A DNA stretch of 8,052 nt from Caldifarciminota bacterium. Lineage in GTDB: Bacteria > Hydrothermota > Hydrothermia > B15-G9 > WFZT01. Below are positions 1 through 6,638 of this stretch, one piece after another (the first letter of the stretch is position 1; the number at the start of each line of letters is the position of its first letter). Location of the stretch: positions 1 through 8,052 of the forward strand of contig JALXCE010000065.1 in the NCBI GenBank assembly GCA_026991055.1, read 5' to 3'. Under the pieces are notes generated by a model, which saw nothing but the letters and a program-made list of their open reading frames with translations, searched no databases and was not told the DNA's origin. The position numbers and the translations under genes were made by a program.

Positions 1-2
1 TC

Positions 3-116
3 GCCTTGCCTTTCCACAACAATGCGTGGTTCGAAAAATTAGGAACCTGCGCAAGAATAATTAACGAGATAAGAAGATTCATGCTCTGCCTCCTTTTGGG
101 AGTTATTATAAAGTAA
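3..116 (+). CDS. Possible C-terminal tail of an unidentified protein (5'-truncated by window edge)
   Basis: The third forward frame is open from the window edge to a TAA at 114-116, giving 37 residues that include PFHNNAWFEKLG and end in LLLGVIIK. The other two forward frames close early, at about 42 and 63. Codon choice (AGA, ATA, AAC, GAG) resembles the genes downstream. I do not recognise the family. An open frame of this length can arise by chance, so the call rests mainly on position: same strand as the acetyltransferase operon, ending 73 bp before it. The last dozen residues are hydrophobic, which could be a membrane segment or a buried strand or helix. Confidence 0.35.
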   Translation, partial: ALPFHNNAWFEKLGTCARIINEIRRFMLCLLLGVIIK

Positions 117-176
117 CTGACTGGGATAGTTTTTCCATGAGAATGCGGCTTATACCTTTGAACGGCACTACAACAT

Positions 177-182
177 TATAAT
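177..182 (+). promoter_or_regulatory. Candidate -10 box (TATAAT) for a leaderless acetyltransferase transcript
   Basis: A perfect TATAAT lies 7 bases before the ATG at 190, so transcription would be expected to begin at or within a base or two of the start codon. No Shine-Dalgarno precedes this ATG, which agrees with a leaderless message. There is no convincing -35 at normal spacing: TTGAAC at 158-163 is only 13 bp upstream. The site is inferred from sequence alone. Confidence 0.45.
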
Positions 183-189
183 TTCAACA

Positions 190-648
190 ATGAAAATCAG
201 ACAGTTGAGAGAAACGGACATCGATGAAGTAGCAAGAATAATGTCAAGCACAGAGCTCTGGCAGCGTTACGGTGTGGATTTCGAGTCCGCAAGGAAAAGA
301 TTTAAGCAAGCTCTAAGGGGAAAAGCCCATATGTTCGTAGCAGAAATAGAAGGGAAGGTCGCAGGTTTTCTATGGTATGTACCCCGAGGTGCCTTTGACA
401 GGAGCGGTTACATCGAGCTCATCGGTATTAAAAACACATATCGGGGCAGAGGCATTGGCAAAGCCCTTATGGAATTCGTTGAAAAGGAATTTAATCCAGA
501 CGACATCTTCTTACTGGTCTCGGATTTTAACAAAGAGGCCCAGAAATTTTACGAAAAACTTGGATTCGTAAAAATTGGAGAAATCAAAGACTACGTGGTA
601 AAAGGTATAACAGAGTTTATCTATCACAAAAAGAGGAGTGAGAGATGA
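190..648 (+). CDS. GNAT-family N-acetyltransferase
   Basis: This 152-residue protein has the normal length and layout of a single-domain GNAT enzyme, which transfers an acetyl group from acetyl-CoA to an amine in the cytoplasm. It starts with the usual first strand (MKIRQLRETD). Motif A, which holds the acetyl-CoA pyrophosphate, is RGRGIGKA at residues 85-92. Motif B is NKEAQKFYEKLGF at 114-126, with Tyr121 where many family members have the general acid. The start at 190 is chosen because it begins exactly at the first strand; the next Met is residue 18, inside the domain. No Shine-Dalgarno is visible and TATAAT sits 7 bases upstream. The gene overlaps the downstream DapA-like gene by 4 bp (ATGA), so the two are probably co-translated. 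The acceptor is unknown: RimI-like protein acetylation and small amino-acid acetylation are both possible, and the partner gene slightly favours the latter. Confidence 0.9.
   Translation: MKIRQLRETDIDEVARIMSSTELWQRYGVDFESARKRFKQALRGKAHMFVAEIEGKVAGFLWYVPRGAFDRSGYIELIGIKNTYRGRGIGKALMEFVEKEFNPDDIFLLVSDFNKEAQKFYEKLGFVKIGEIKDYVVKGITEFIYHKKRSER
633..638 (+). promoter_or_regulatory. Shine-Dalgarno site (GAGGAG) of the DapA-like gene
   Basis: GAGGAG ends 6 bases before the ATG at 645 and lies inside the last codons of the acetyltransferase gene. With the ATGA stop/start overlap at 645-648, this fixes the start of the DapA-like gene and points to translational coupling. Confidence 0.75.
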
Positions 649-1526
649 GCGATTTTGAAGGTATATTCCCATATCTTGTATCACCTGTCAATCACGACGG
701 GACAGTAAAGGAAAAGGTCATGAAAGACCTCATAAACCACCTGATCGAGTCAGGTGTTCATGGAATCACTGTACTTGGCAGCACAGGTGAATTTGCATAC
801 CTGAACTGGGAACAAAAAAAGGAAATCGTAAGGGTGGCCGTTGAGGCAGCCGGTGGATGGGTTCCCGTCATTGCCGGTGTTTCACACGCCTCATCAGTCG
901 AAGCCGCATCACAGGCAAAAGAGTTTGAGAAAATGGGAGTAGATGGCATCCTGGCTATCCTTGACACATATTTTCCTCTGAAAGAGGACCAGATTGTGGA
1001 ATATTTCAAAACCATAGCCGAATCCGTAAACCTTCCCATTGTGATTTACAACAACCCAAAATTCTCCCGTACCGACTTGAGCGTTTCAGTTATAGAGAAA
1101 CTCGCAAGAATCCCGAACATCGAGTACCTCAAGGACGCATCGGGCAATACAGGAAAACTCCTTACGGTAATGACAAGAGTTGGCAACAAACTGAAAATCT
1201 TCAGTGCTTCAGCCAGTATCCCTCTATCTGTGATGATGTTTGGTGGTGTGGGCTGGATGGCAGGGCCTGCGTGTGTCATTCCAAGACAGGCCGTGAAACT
1301 TTATAACCTCGCAAAAGCAAAAAACTGGGACGAGGCCATAAAACTTCAGAAAAGACTCTGGAGAATTAATGAGGTCTTTCAAAAATATGGCCTTGCTCCA
1401 TGTATAAAAGCTGCTCTTGAAATTCAGGGATTTCCAGTGGGAGACCCAATTCCCCCTCTCAAACCACTTGATGAAGCTCAAAGAAAGGAGATCGCGGATA
1501 TTCTCGAATATCTCGATAGCGAATAA
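645..1526 (+). CDS. DapA/NanA-superfamily (DHDPS-like) class I aldolase or dehydratase
   Basis: This is a complete 293-residue TIM-barrel enzyme of the dihydrodipicolinate synthase / N-acetylneuraminate lyase superfamily, of normal family length. Visible landmarks are GSTGE at 45-49 (pyruvate carboxylate loop), the catalytic Tyr135 in IYNNP, and Schiff-base Lys163 in YLKDASGN. Substrates in this family are usually pyruvate or a 2-oxo acid plus an aldehyde. Three details argue against calling it dapA. The first Thr of the GTTGE loop is Ser, as in neuraminate lyase. The Tyr107 of E. coli DapA, given across the dimer interface, aligns with Phe110 in DTYFP. The arginine that binds the DapA substrate is shifted, since SRT follows YNNP only after two extra residues. 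Alternatives include a sugar-acid aldolase or dehydratase, or a hydroxyproline-pathway deaminase. The gene has a good Shine-Dalgarno, overlaps the acetyltransferase gene, and ends directly against the carB stop codon. Family membership is secure; the reaction is not. Confidence 0.9.
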   Translation: MSDFEGIFPYLVSPVNHDGTVKEKVMKDLINHLIESGVHGITVLGSTGEFAYLNWEQKKEIVRVAVEAAGGWVPVIAGVSHASSVEAASQAKEFEKMGVDGILAILDTYFPLKEDQIVEYFKTIAESVNLPIVIYNNPKFSRTDLSVSVIEKLARIPNIEYLKDASGNTGKLLTVMTRVGNKLKIFSASASIPLSVMMFGGVGWMAGPACVIPRQAVKLYNLAKAKNWDEAIKLQKRLWRINEVFQKYGLAPCIKAALEIQGFPVGDPIPPLKPLDEAQRKEIADILEYLDSE

Positions 1527-4500
1527 TCATCCGGATATCTCTTCAAGGGAGTAAACATCGGTTTTCACACCGTTTACGATTGAACGTGCGGCAAATCTCG
1601 CCGCATTCACCGATGTGTATGATGGGATGTTGTATAAAAACGCCGCCCTTCTGATCTTCACAGAATCAAGATACGCACTCTTACCTGACGGTATATTGAT
1701 AACCATCACTACCTCACCCTTTTTCATGCGTCCCACTATTCCCTCACTCCCCTCGCTCAGTTTGCCCACACTTTCGACCTTTATGCCATGCTTCTCAAGA
1801 TACCTCGCAGTTCCTTCAGTGGCTATTATTTCAAGACCTGCCTTTTTGAGCATCTCTGCAATATCCAATATCCTGGGCTTTGCAGAATCTCTGACACTGA
1901 TAAAAACCTTCCCTTTCCCATCACCGGGCAACTGGAATCCTGCTGCAATTTGAGACTTGTAGAATGCCTCTCCTGGTGTCCGCCCTACCCCCATAACCTC
2001 ACCTGTTGAGCGCATCTCTGGGCCAAGGATCGGGTCAACTCCCGGGAACTTGTTGAATGAAAAAACCGCTTCCTTGACAGCATAAAAACCGTGATTTCTA
2101 CTTCCAATACCAAACTCCCGAAGCCTCCGACCTAACATCACCTTTGTGGCAACCTTTGCAAGAGGTACTCCAGTTGCCTTTGAAATAAAAGGCACTGTCC
2201 TCGAGGCCCTCGGATTGACTTCTATTACGTAAACCTCACCCTCCATCACCGCATACTGGACGTTCATTATACCTTTGATCTTCAACTCCTTCGCAATTTC
2301 CACTGTAATCTCTTCCACCTGTTTAATTATCCCATCCGGGAGCATGTACGGAGGCAAAATCATCGCAGAGTCACCAGAATGGATACCTGCTTCATGGATG
2401 TGCTCAAGGATACCGCCAATATAAACATCTTCACCATCGGAAATGGCATCAACATCAATTTCATAGGCATCAATAAGAAATTCATCCACAAGAAGTGGCC
2501 AGCCGATAGTCTCATTTTCAAGGTAAAATTCAAGCTCTTTTCTGTCGTGAATGATGCCCATTGCCCTGCCGCCGAGCACGTAAGATGGACGAACAAGCAC
2601 AGGATAGCCAATAAACTCAGCAACCTCAATTGCCTCGACAGGGGTTCTCGCAATACCACTCCTCGGCCGTTTAAGACCCAGCTTGTCCAAAAATTCCTTA
2701 AATCTCTCTCTATCCTCGGCACGGTCTATGGCATCGAACTCAGTTCCAAGTATTCTGACCCCGTAGCGGGCCAGTTTACGGGCCATGTTTAAAGGTGACT
2801 GCCCTCCAAACTGAACGATAACTCCAAGCGGATTTTCCTTCTCGATAATATTCATCACGTGCTCAAAATCCACGGGCTCAAAGTAAAGTCTGTCAGAGGT
2901 ATCGTAATCAGTGGAAACGGTCTCCGGATTCGAATTGACCATGATTCCATTATACCCTTCCTCCTTTATAGCAAAAATACTGTGAACACATGCGTAATCA
3001 AACTCAATCCCCTGCCCTATTCTATTGGGGCCGCTACCGAGAACAATAACGCTCTTTTTGCTGGTTTTAACGTAAAGAGGGGGCTCCTCATCTTCCTCTT
3101 CGTAGGTGGAGTAAAAGTATGGTGTATAGGCCTCAAACTCAGCCGCGCATGTATCAACGACCTTAAAAACTGGTTTTATATGCTCTTTTTTGCGTAGAGA
3201 CCTCATAAAATTCTCATTGGTGCCGGTAAGCTCTGCTATTCTTTTATCAGAGAATCCCCACTCCTTTGCCTTCCGCACCGTCTCTGCTGTAAGACCACCT
3301 ATACCCTTACCCCGTATTTCACTTTCAAGCTCAACGATTTCCTTTATCTGGTAGAGAAAAAATGGGTCAACACCAGTTAGCCTCTGGACATCATCAACGC
3401 TAAATCCAAACCTGAAGGCATCAGCAATGATGAAAATCCTCTCCGAATTGGGCATCTCAAGCTTTCGTGCAATGTATGCCCTTACTTCTTCTAAAAGGTC
3501 TCCTTTGAAAAATCCCTTATTTATCAGGGGCTGCACCACGGAGCGCAAGCCCGAAGAGTTGATCTCAAGCGAGGAAATGGCCTTTAATAGAGCCTCTCTG
3601 AAATTCCTTCCAATTGCCATAACCTCACCCACAGACTTCATCTGGGTGGTGAGGGTAGGGTCAACCTCGGGGAATTTTTCAAATGCAAACCTTGGGATTT
3701 TAACAACTACATAGTCGAGGGCAGGTTCAAAGGATGCGGGAGTTTCGCGTGTTATATCGTTTGGAAGCTCATCAAGTGTATAGCCAATGGCAAGCTTTGC
3801 AGCAATTTTGGCAATGGGGAATCCCGTGGCCTTGGAAGCAAGGGCAGAGGAGCGGGATACCCGAGGATTCATTTCAATAATGTACATCTCACCATTGGAA
3901 GGATTAACGGCAAACTGAATATTCGAGCCTCCTGTATCAACACCGATCTCGCGAATTATTGCAATTGCCGCATCCCTCATTCTCTGGTATTCTTTATCAC
4001 TCAGGGTTTGCTGAGGGGCAACTGTTATGGAATCACCTGTATGAACCCCCATGGGGTCAAAGTTCTCAATAGAACAGACGATGACTACATTGTCATTCTT
4101 ATCCCTCATTACCTCAAGCTCAAACTCTTTCCAGCCTGCGACAGACTTCTCGATTAAAACTTTACCAACAGGACTCATCCGAAGGGCAAGCTCAACAAGG
4201 GATTTGAAATCCTCCTCCGTCTTGGCAATGTTTCCACCGGTTCCGCCAAGGGTAAATGAGGGCCGAATCACAACGGGGAATCCAAGGTCTCTTGCAATTT
4301 CAAAGGCCTCTTCGACACTTCCAGCATAGCCAGACTCAGGAACTTTGAGCCCGATTCTCGTCATGGATTCGATAAAAAGCTCCCTATCTTCTGCCTTTTT
4401 AATAGCCTCAATGGAGGCACCTATGAGCTGAACCCCGTATTTTTCAAGAATTCCAGCATCATGCAGTGCAACGGCAAGATTCAGTCCTGTCTGTCCACCG

Positions 4501-4769
4501 AGTGTGGGAAGCAATGCATCGGGCCGCTCTTTTTTAATGACTTTTTCAACAAATTCAACGGTGAGGGGCTCAATATATACGGAATCAGCCATGTCGGGAT
4601 CAGTCATAATCGTGGCCGGATTGGAGTTGATGAGTATAACTCTGATGCCTTCTTCTTTGAGACTTTTAACAGCCTGGGAGCCAGAATAATCAAATTCCGA
4701 GGCCTGGCCAATTATAATAGGGCCAGACCCGATGATTAGAACGGATTTTATATCCTCTCTCTTTGGCAC
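1527..4769 (-). CDS. carB: Carbamoyl-phosphate synthase large subunit
   Basis: CarB makes carbamoyl phosphate from bicarbonate, two ATP and ammonia channelled from the glutaminase CarA, feeding pyrimidine and arginine synthesis. Numbered from the GTG at 4769 it has 1080 residues (E. coli 1073) and is intact: carboxyphosphate ATP-grasp half from about 1 to 400 (GSGP at 14; Arg129, Arg169, Glu215, Glu299, Asn301 at the same numbers as E. coli), oligomerisation region about 400-560, second ATP-grasp half about 570-940 (GSGPNRIGQG at 578; EVNPR at 850), and an MGS-like regulatory domain from about 950. An in-frame TTG at 4787 would add six residues, but the numbering match favours GTG. No Shine-Dalgarno precedes GTG; TATAAT lies 9 bases upstream. 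Of the E. coli ornithine ligands, Glu783 is His here while Asp791, Glu892 and Thr1042 are kept. In the nucleotide site Lys954, Thr974, Thr977, Lys993 and Asn1015 are kept but Thr1017 is Pro. carA is not in the window. Confidence 0.97.
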   Translation of the reverse strand: MPKREDIKSVLIIGSGPIIIGQASEFDYSGSQAVKSLKEEGIRVILINSNPATIMTDPDMADSVYIEPLTVEFVEKVIKKERPDALLPTLGGQTGLNLAVALHDAGILEKYGVQLIGASIEAIKKAEDRELFIESMTRIGLKVPESGYAGSVEEAFEIARDLGFPVVIRPSFTLGGTGGNIAKTEEDFKSLVELALRMSPVGKVLIEKSVAGWKEFELEVMRDKNDNVVIVCSIENFDPMGVHTGDSITVAPQQTLSDKEYQRMRDAAIAIIREIGVDTGGSNIQFAVNPSNGEMYIIEMNPRVSRSSALASKATGFPIAKIAAKLAIGYTLDELPNDITRETPASFEPALDYVVVKIPRFAFEKFPEVDPTLTTQMKSVGEVMAIGRNFREALLKAISSLEINSSGLRSVVQPLINKGFFKGDLLEEVRAYIARKLEMPNSERIFIIADAFRFGFSVDDVQRLTGVDPFFLYQIKEIVELESEIRGKGIGGLTAETVRKAKEWGFSDKRIAELTGTNENFMRSLRKKEHIKPVFKVVDTCAAEFEAYTPYFYSTYEEEDEEPPLYVKTSKKSVIVLGSGPNRIGQGIEFDYACVHSIFAIKEEGYNGIMVNSNPETVSTDYDTSDRLYFEPVDFEHVMNIIEKENPLGVIVQFGGQSPLNMARKLARYGVRILGTEFDAIDRAEDRERFKEFLDKLGLKRPRSGIARTPVEAIEVAEFIGYPVLVRPSYVLGGRAMGIIHDRKELEFYLENETIGWPLLVDEFLIDAYEIDVDAISDGEDVYIGGILEHIHEAGIHSGDSAMILPPYMLPDGIIKQVEEITVEIAKELKIKGIMNVQYAVMEGEVYVIEVNPRASRTVPFISKATGVPLAKVATKVMLGRRLREFGIGSRNHGFYAVKEAVFSFNKFPGVDPILGPEMRSTGEVMGVGRTPGEAFYKSQIAAGFQLPGDGKGKVFISVRDSAKPRILDIAEMLKKAGLEIIATEGTARYLEKHGIKVESVGKLSEGSEGIVGRMKKGEVVMVINIPSGKSAYLDSVKIRRAAFLYNIPSYTSVNAARFAARSIVNGVKTDVYSLEEISG

Positions 4770-4778
4770 AGTTGCATA

Positions 4779-4808
4779 ATTATACAATAAACTCTCTCAT
4801 AATTTCAC
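4779..4808 (-). promoter_or_regulatory. Candidate carB promoter (-35 GTGAAA, -10 TATAAT)
   Basis: On the minus strand a perfect TATAAT (4784-4779) lies in the 27-bp gap between the barrel gene and carB. A four-of-six -35 match, GTGAAA (4808-4803), stands 18 bp further upstream inside the last codons of the barrel gene. The predicted transcript start would be only 2-4 bases before the GTG at 4769, giving an almost leaderless message. carB could therefore be transcribed alone as well as by read-through. Confidence 0.5.
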
Positions 4809-6605
4809 CGAAAGGCCAAAGGTGGGCACTGGAAAATTAATGGCTGATGGGCTACTATTCTTTGAAAGAAGGTTATAAATTCCCATGTAAAGCGAGGATT
4901 CGTGAGAGCGGATTCTAAAGTTTCGCATCAGGAGGACATCCAGTCTAAAAAAACCCGGTTCCTTCTGCCCTTTCAGGAAAAATAGTTCCATTCTTTGAAC
5001 GAGTCTCATAACCCAATAGGTTTTTTCATTCCACCTCTTTGAAACCATAAGATCAAAATTTAGACCAAAATCTTTATCTGGCCGGAACGAGTGCATACCC
5101 CAGATGCTTAATGCCAGACCTGATCTTTCTCCAACCATTCTCTGAAATTTACCATAGTATCCGAATCCAACCAGACTATCATCTATATTGTGTCTAAAAA
5201 ACATCCTCATATTACCAAAACCTGTCACAAGGTAAAATGTGCGTCCGGTGGTGTCAGGATTTAAAGACAGGGCATCCTTGTTTTTGACAAGTTTAAAAAA
5301 CTGGTTTGTAACGCCCGTGGAAATGTAGAACATTTTATAGGAAAAGTAATTTAAACGAAGTTTGATGCCAGGAGATGCGTTTTTTAGCAGTCCACTTGTG
5401 TCAGTTATCGTGCTAATTGGATCAATTAGAATCCTCTTGTAAACGATGAAATCAAGGTATGGCTGCATGATTATTGACCCCGTGGCAATGTCAAACCATG
5501 CTCGTGTGAAAAGCGAATTTCTACTGAATTCAAAAGTCTCTTTGGAAGGATTGGCAATGCCAAAAATAGTGGCTATAGACTTTTGCATTTCATTAACCAG
5601 GTTTAATCGGAGATGGAAACGTTTATATTGAGTGTTAATACCCAGCAAAACTACGCGAATGTTGTCTGACTTCTCAGGTTGCTTATGACTGTAAAATCCA
5701 CCAGCCAGGTAAACCGTGTATTTACTGTGACTCATCTTGAATCCAAAATCTGAGACTTTAGTATTGGATGGAACAATGTCTTTGCCTCTCTTTGAAATAA
5801 TTTCTGCCATTCCAAAGAATGTAAGAGCTCTATTTGTTGAGATATTTTTGCTGAAAATATCCACATGATGGATATCCATGCCGCCTTTGGATAAAAGCTT
5901 CAGCGCAGGATAGAGAGTATAGAATTCAATCCCCCATCCTTTCATTGGAGAAATATTTGAGTAGGCAATTGACCCAAAGGGATCAAAATACAGCTTTTTA
6001 TCCCTGGTGTCAGCAGGCAGCCTAATATCAAGATGGGAAGATAGAGTCCATCCGATATTAAGGGGAATATCCAATAAGTAGAAGGACATTTGTTTAACAA
6101 GTGGCAATGGTACAAGAGAATGAGGATATTCTTGAAAAACCGGTACGGGTACACCTTCGATAGAAACTAAATTTTCATCGGGACGTCCAAGAGCCGCAGA
6201 GTACTTGAGATTAAACTTCACCATTTCGTCACATACAACAAAGGGAAGTGACCTTGTCATTAGCAACGGATCGTGGAATAGAGGGGTGGGCTGGAGGGCA
6301 TAATCCGTGTGACTGAAAGTCAGAAACGACCTTGAGCCCACTCTTGGAGTTGAAATAACTGAATCCACTCGATATAAAGGAAGGTGCAGTAAGATAATTG
6401 TATCAGTCGTGCCAACATAAACCGTTGTATCCAGCTCGGGAAATCCATACCCTTTTACTAAAATTTCATGCCTTCCAGGTGAAAGCTTTACAGTCACACA
6501 TGATTGATCATTTAAAAGATGGGCCACTGAATCCACCCTGATCATTCCATCAACAGGCGTTCCAAAGCATATCTTCAATGCCAATAATACGTGAATCAGT
6601 AACAT
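4797..6605 (-). CDS. TonB-dependent-receptor-like outer-membrane beta-barrel with N-terminal PEGA/carboxypeptidase-regulatory-like domain
   Basis: This 602-residue protein is predicted to sit in the outer membrane. Residues 1-15 are hydrophobic but make a weak signal peptide, with no basic N-terminus and a Lys at 11. Residues about 37-80 form a small beta-sandwich of PEGA or carboxypeptidase-regulatory type (LSPGRHEILVKGYGF at 41-55). Residues about 105-195 resemble a reduced TonB plug: RPDENLVSIEGVPV at 141-154 and TLSSHLDI at 187-194 match receptor motifs of the form DENL..DGVPV and RLSSVLDI. The rest is alternating beta-strand, and the end (GIYNLL at 584-589, then a proline-rich turn and final strand FGLSVKL) resembles the closing strands of such receptors, with Leu instead of the usual Phe. 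I see no clear TonB box, and a substrate cannot be named. The ATG is the first start after an in-frame TGA. No Shine-Dalgarno is visible, and the gene begins 33 bp after the lipoprotein stop, so it may rely on read-through. Confidence 0.8.
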   Translation of the reverse strand: MLLIHVLLALKICFGTPVDGMIRVDSVAHLLNDQSCVTVKLSPGRHEILVKGYGFPELDTTVYVGTTDTIILLHLPLYRVDSVISTPRVGSRSFLTFSHTDYALQPTPLFHDPLLMTRSLPFVVCDEMVKFNLKYSAALGRPDENLVSIEGVPVPVFQEYPHSLVPLPLVKQMSFYLLDIPLNIGWTLSSHLDIRLPADTRDKKLYFDPFGSIAYSNISPMKGWGIEFYTLYPALKLLSKGGMDIHHVDIFSKNISTNRALTFFGMAEIISKRGKDIVPSNTKVSDFGFKMSHSKYTVYLAGGFYSHKQPEKSDNIRVVLLGINTQYKRFHLRLNLVNEMQKSIATIFGIANPSKETFEFSRNSLFTRAWFDIATGSIIMQPYLDFIVYKRILIDPISTITDTSGLLKNASPGIKLRLNYFSYKMFYISTGVTNQFFKLVKNKDALSLNPDTTGRTFYLVTGFGNMRMFFRHNIDDSLVGFGYYGKFQRMVGERSGLALSIWGMHSFRPDKDFGLNFDLMVSKRWNEKTYWVMRLVQRMELFFLKGQKEPGFFRLDVLLMRNFRIRSHESSLYMGIYNLLSKNSSPSAINFPVPTFGLSVKL

Positions 6606-6638
6606 AGCAATGTGTCAATAGATTTGTTCGTACATTCA

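Noticed and set aside
90..102. CTCC-TTTTG-GGAG stem as a terminator of the left-edge gene
   Set aside because: Only a 4-bp stem, no T-run, and it lies before the putative stop codon at 114-116.
1497..1512. Hairpin GATATTC/GAATATC near the end of the DapA-like gene as terminator
   Set aside because: Only 2 bases separate the arms, the stem is AT-rich, it lies inside the coding sequence and no T-run follows.
2379..2792. Forward open frame opposite carB (and similar ones opposite carB and the barrel gene)
   Set aside because: These are shadows of strongly conserved coding sequence on the other strand, with no family resemblance of their own.
4770..4787. TTG start at 4787 for carB, adding six residues
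   Set aside because: With the GTG at 4769 key residues (Arg129, Arg169, Glu215, Glu299, Asn301) fall on the same numbers as E. coli CarB and the protein begins PKRED as usual. A weak GAGAG before the TTG keeps it possible.
6613..6618. Perfect TTGACA on the minus strand ahead of the barrel gene as a -35 box
   Set aside because: No -10 at usual spacing; the nearest candidate, TATTAT, is 23 bp downstream and inside the coding region.
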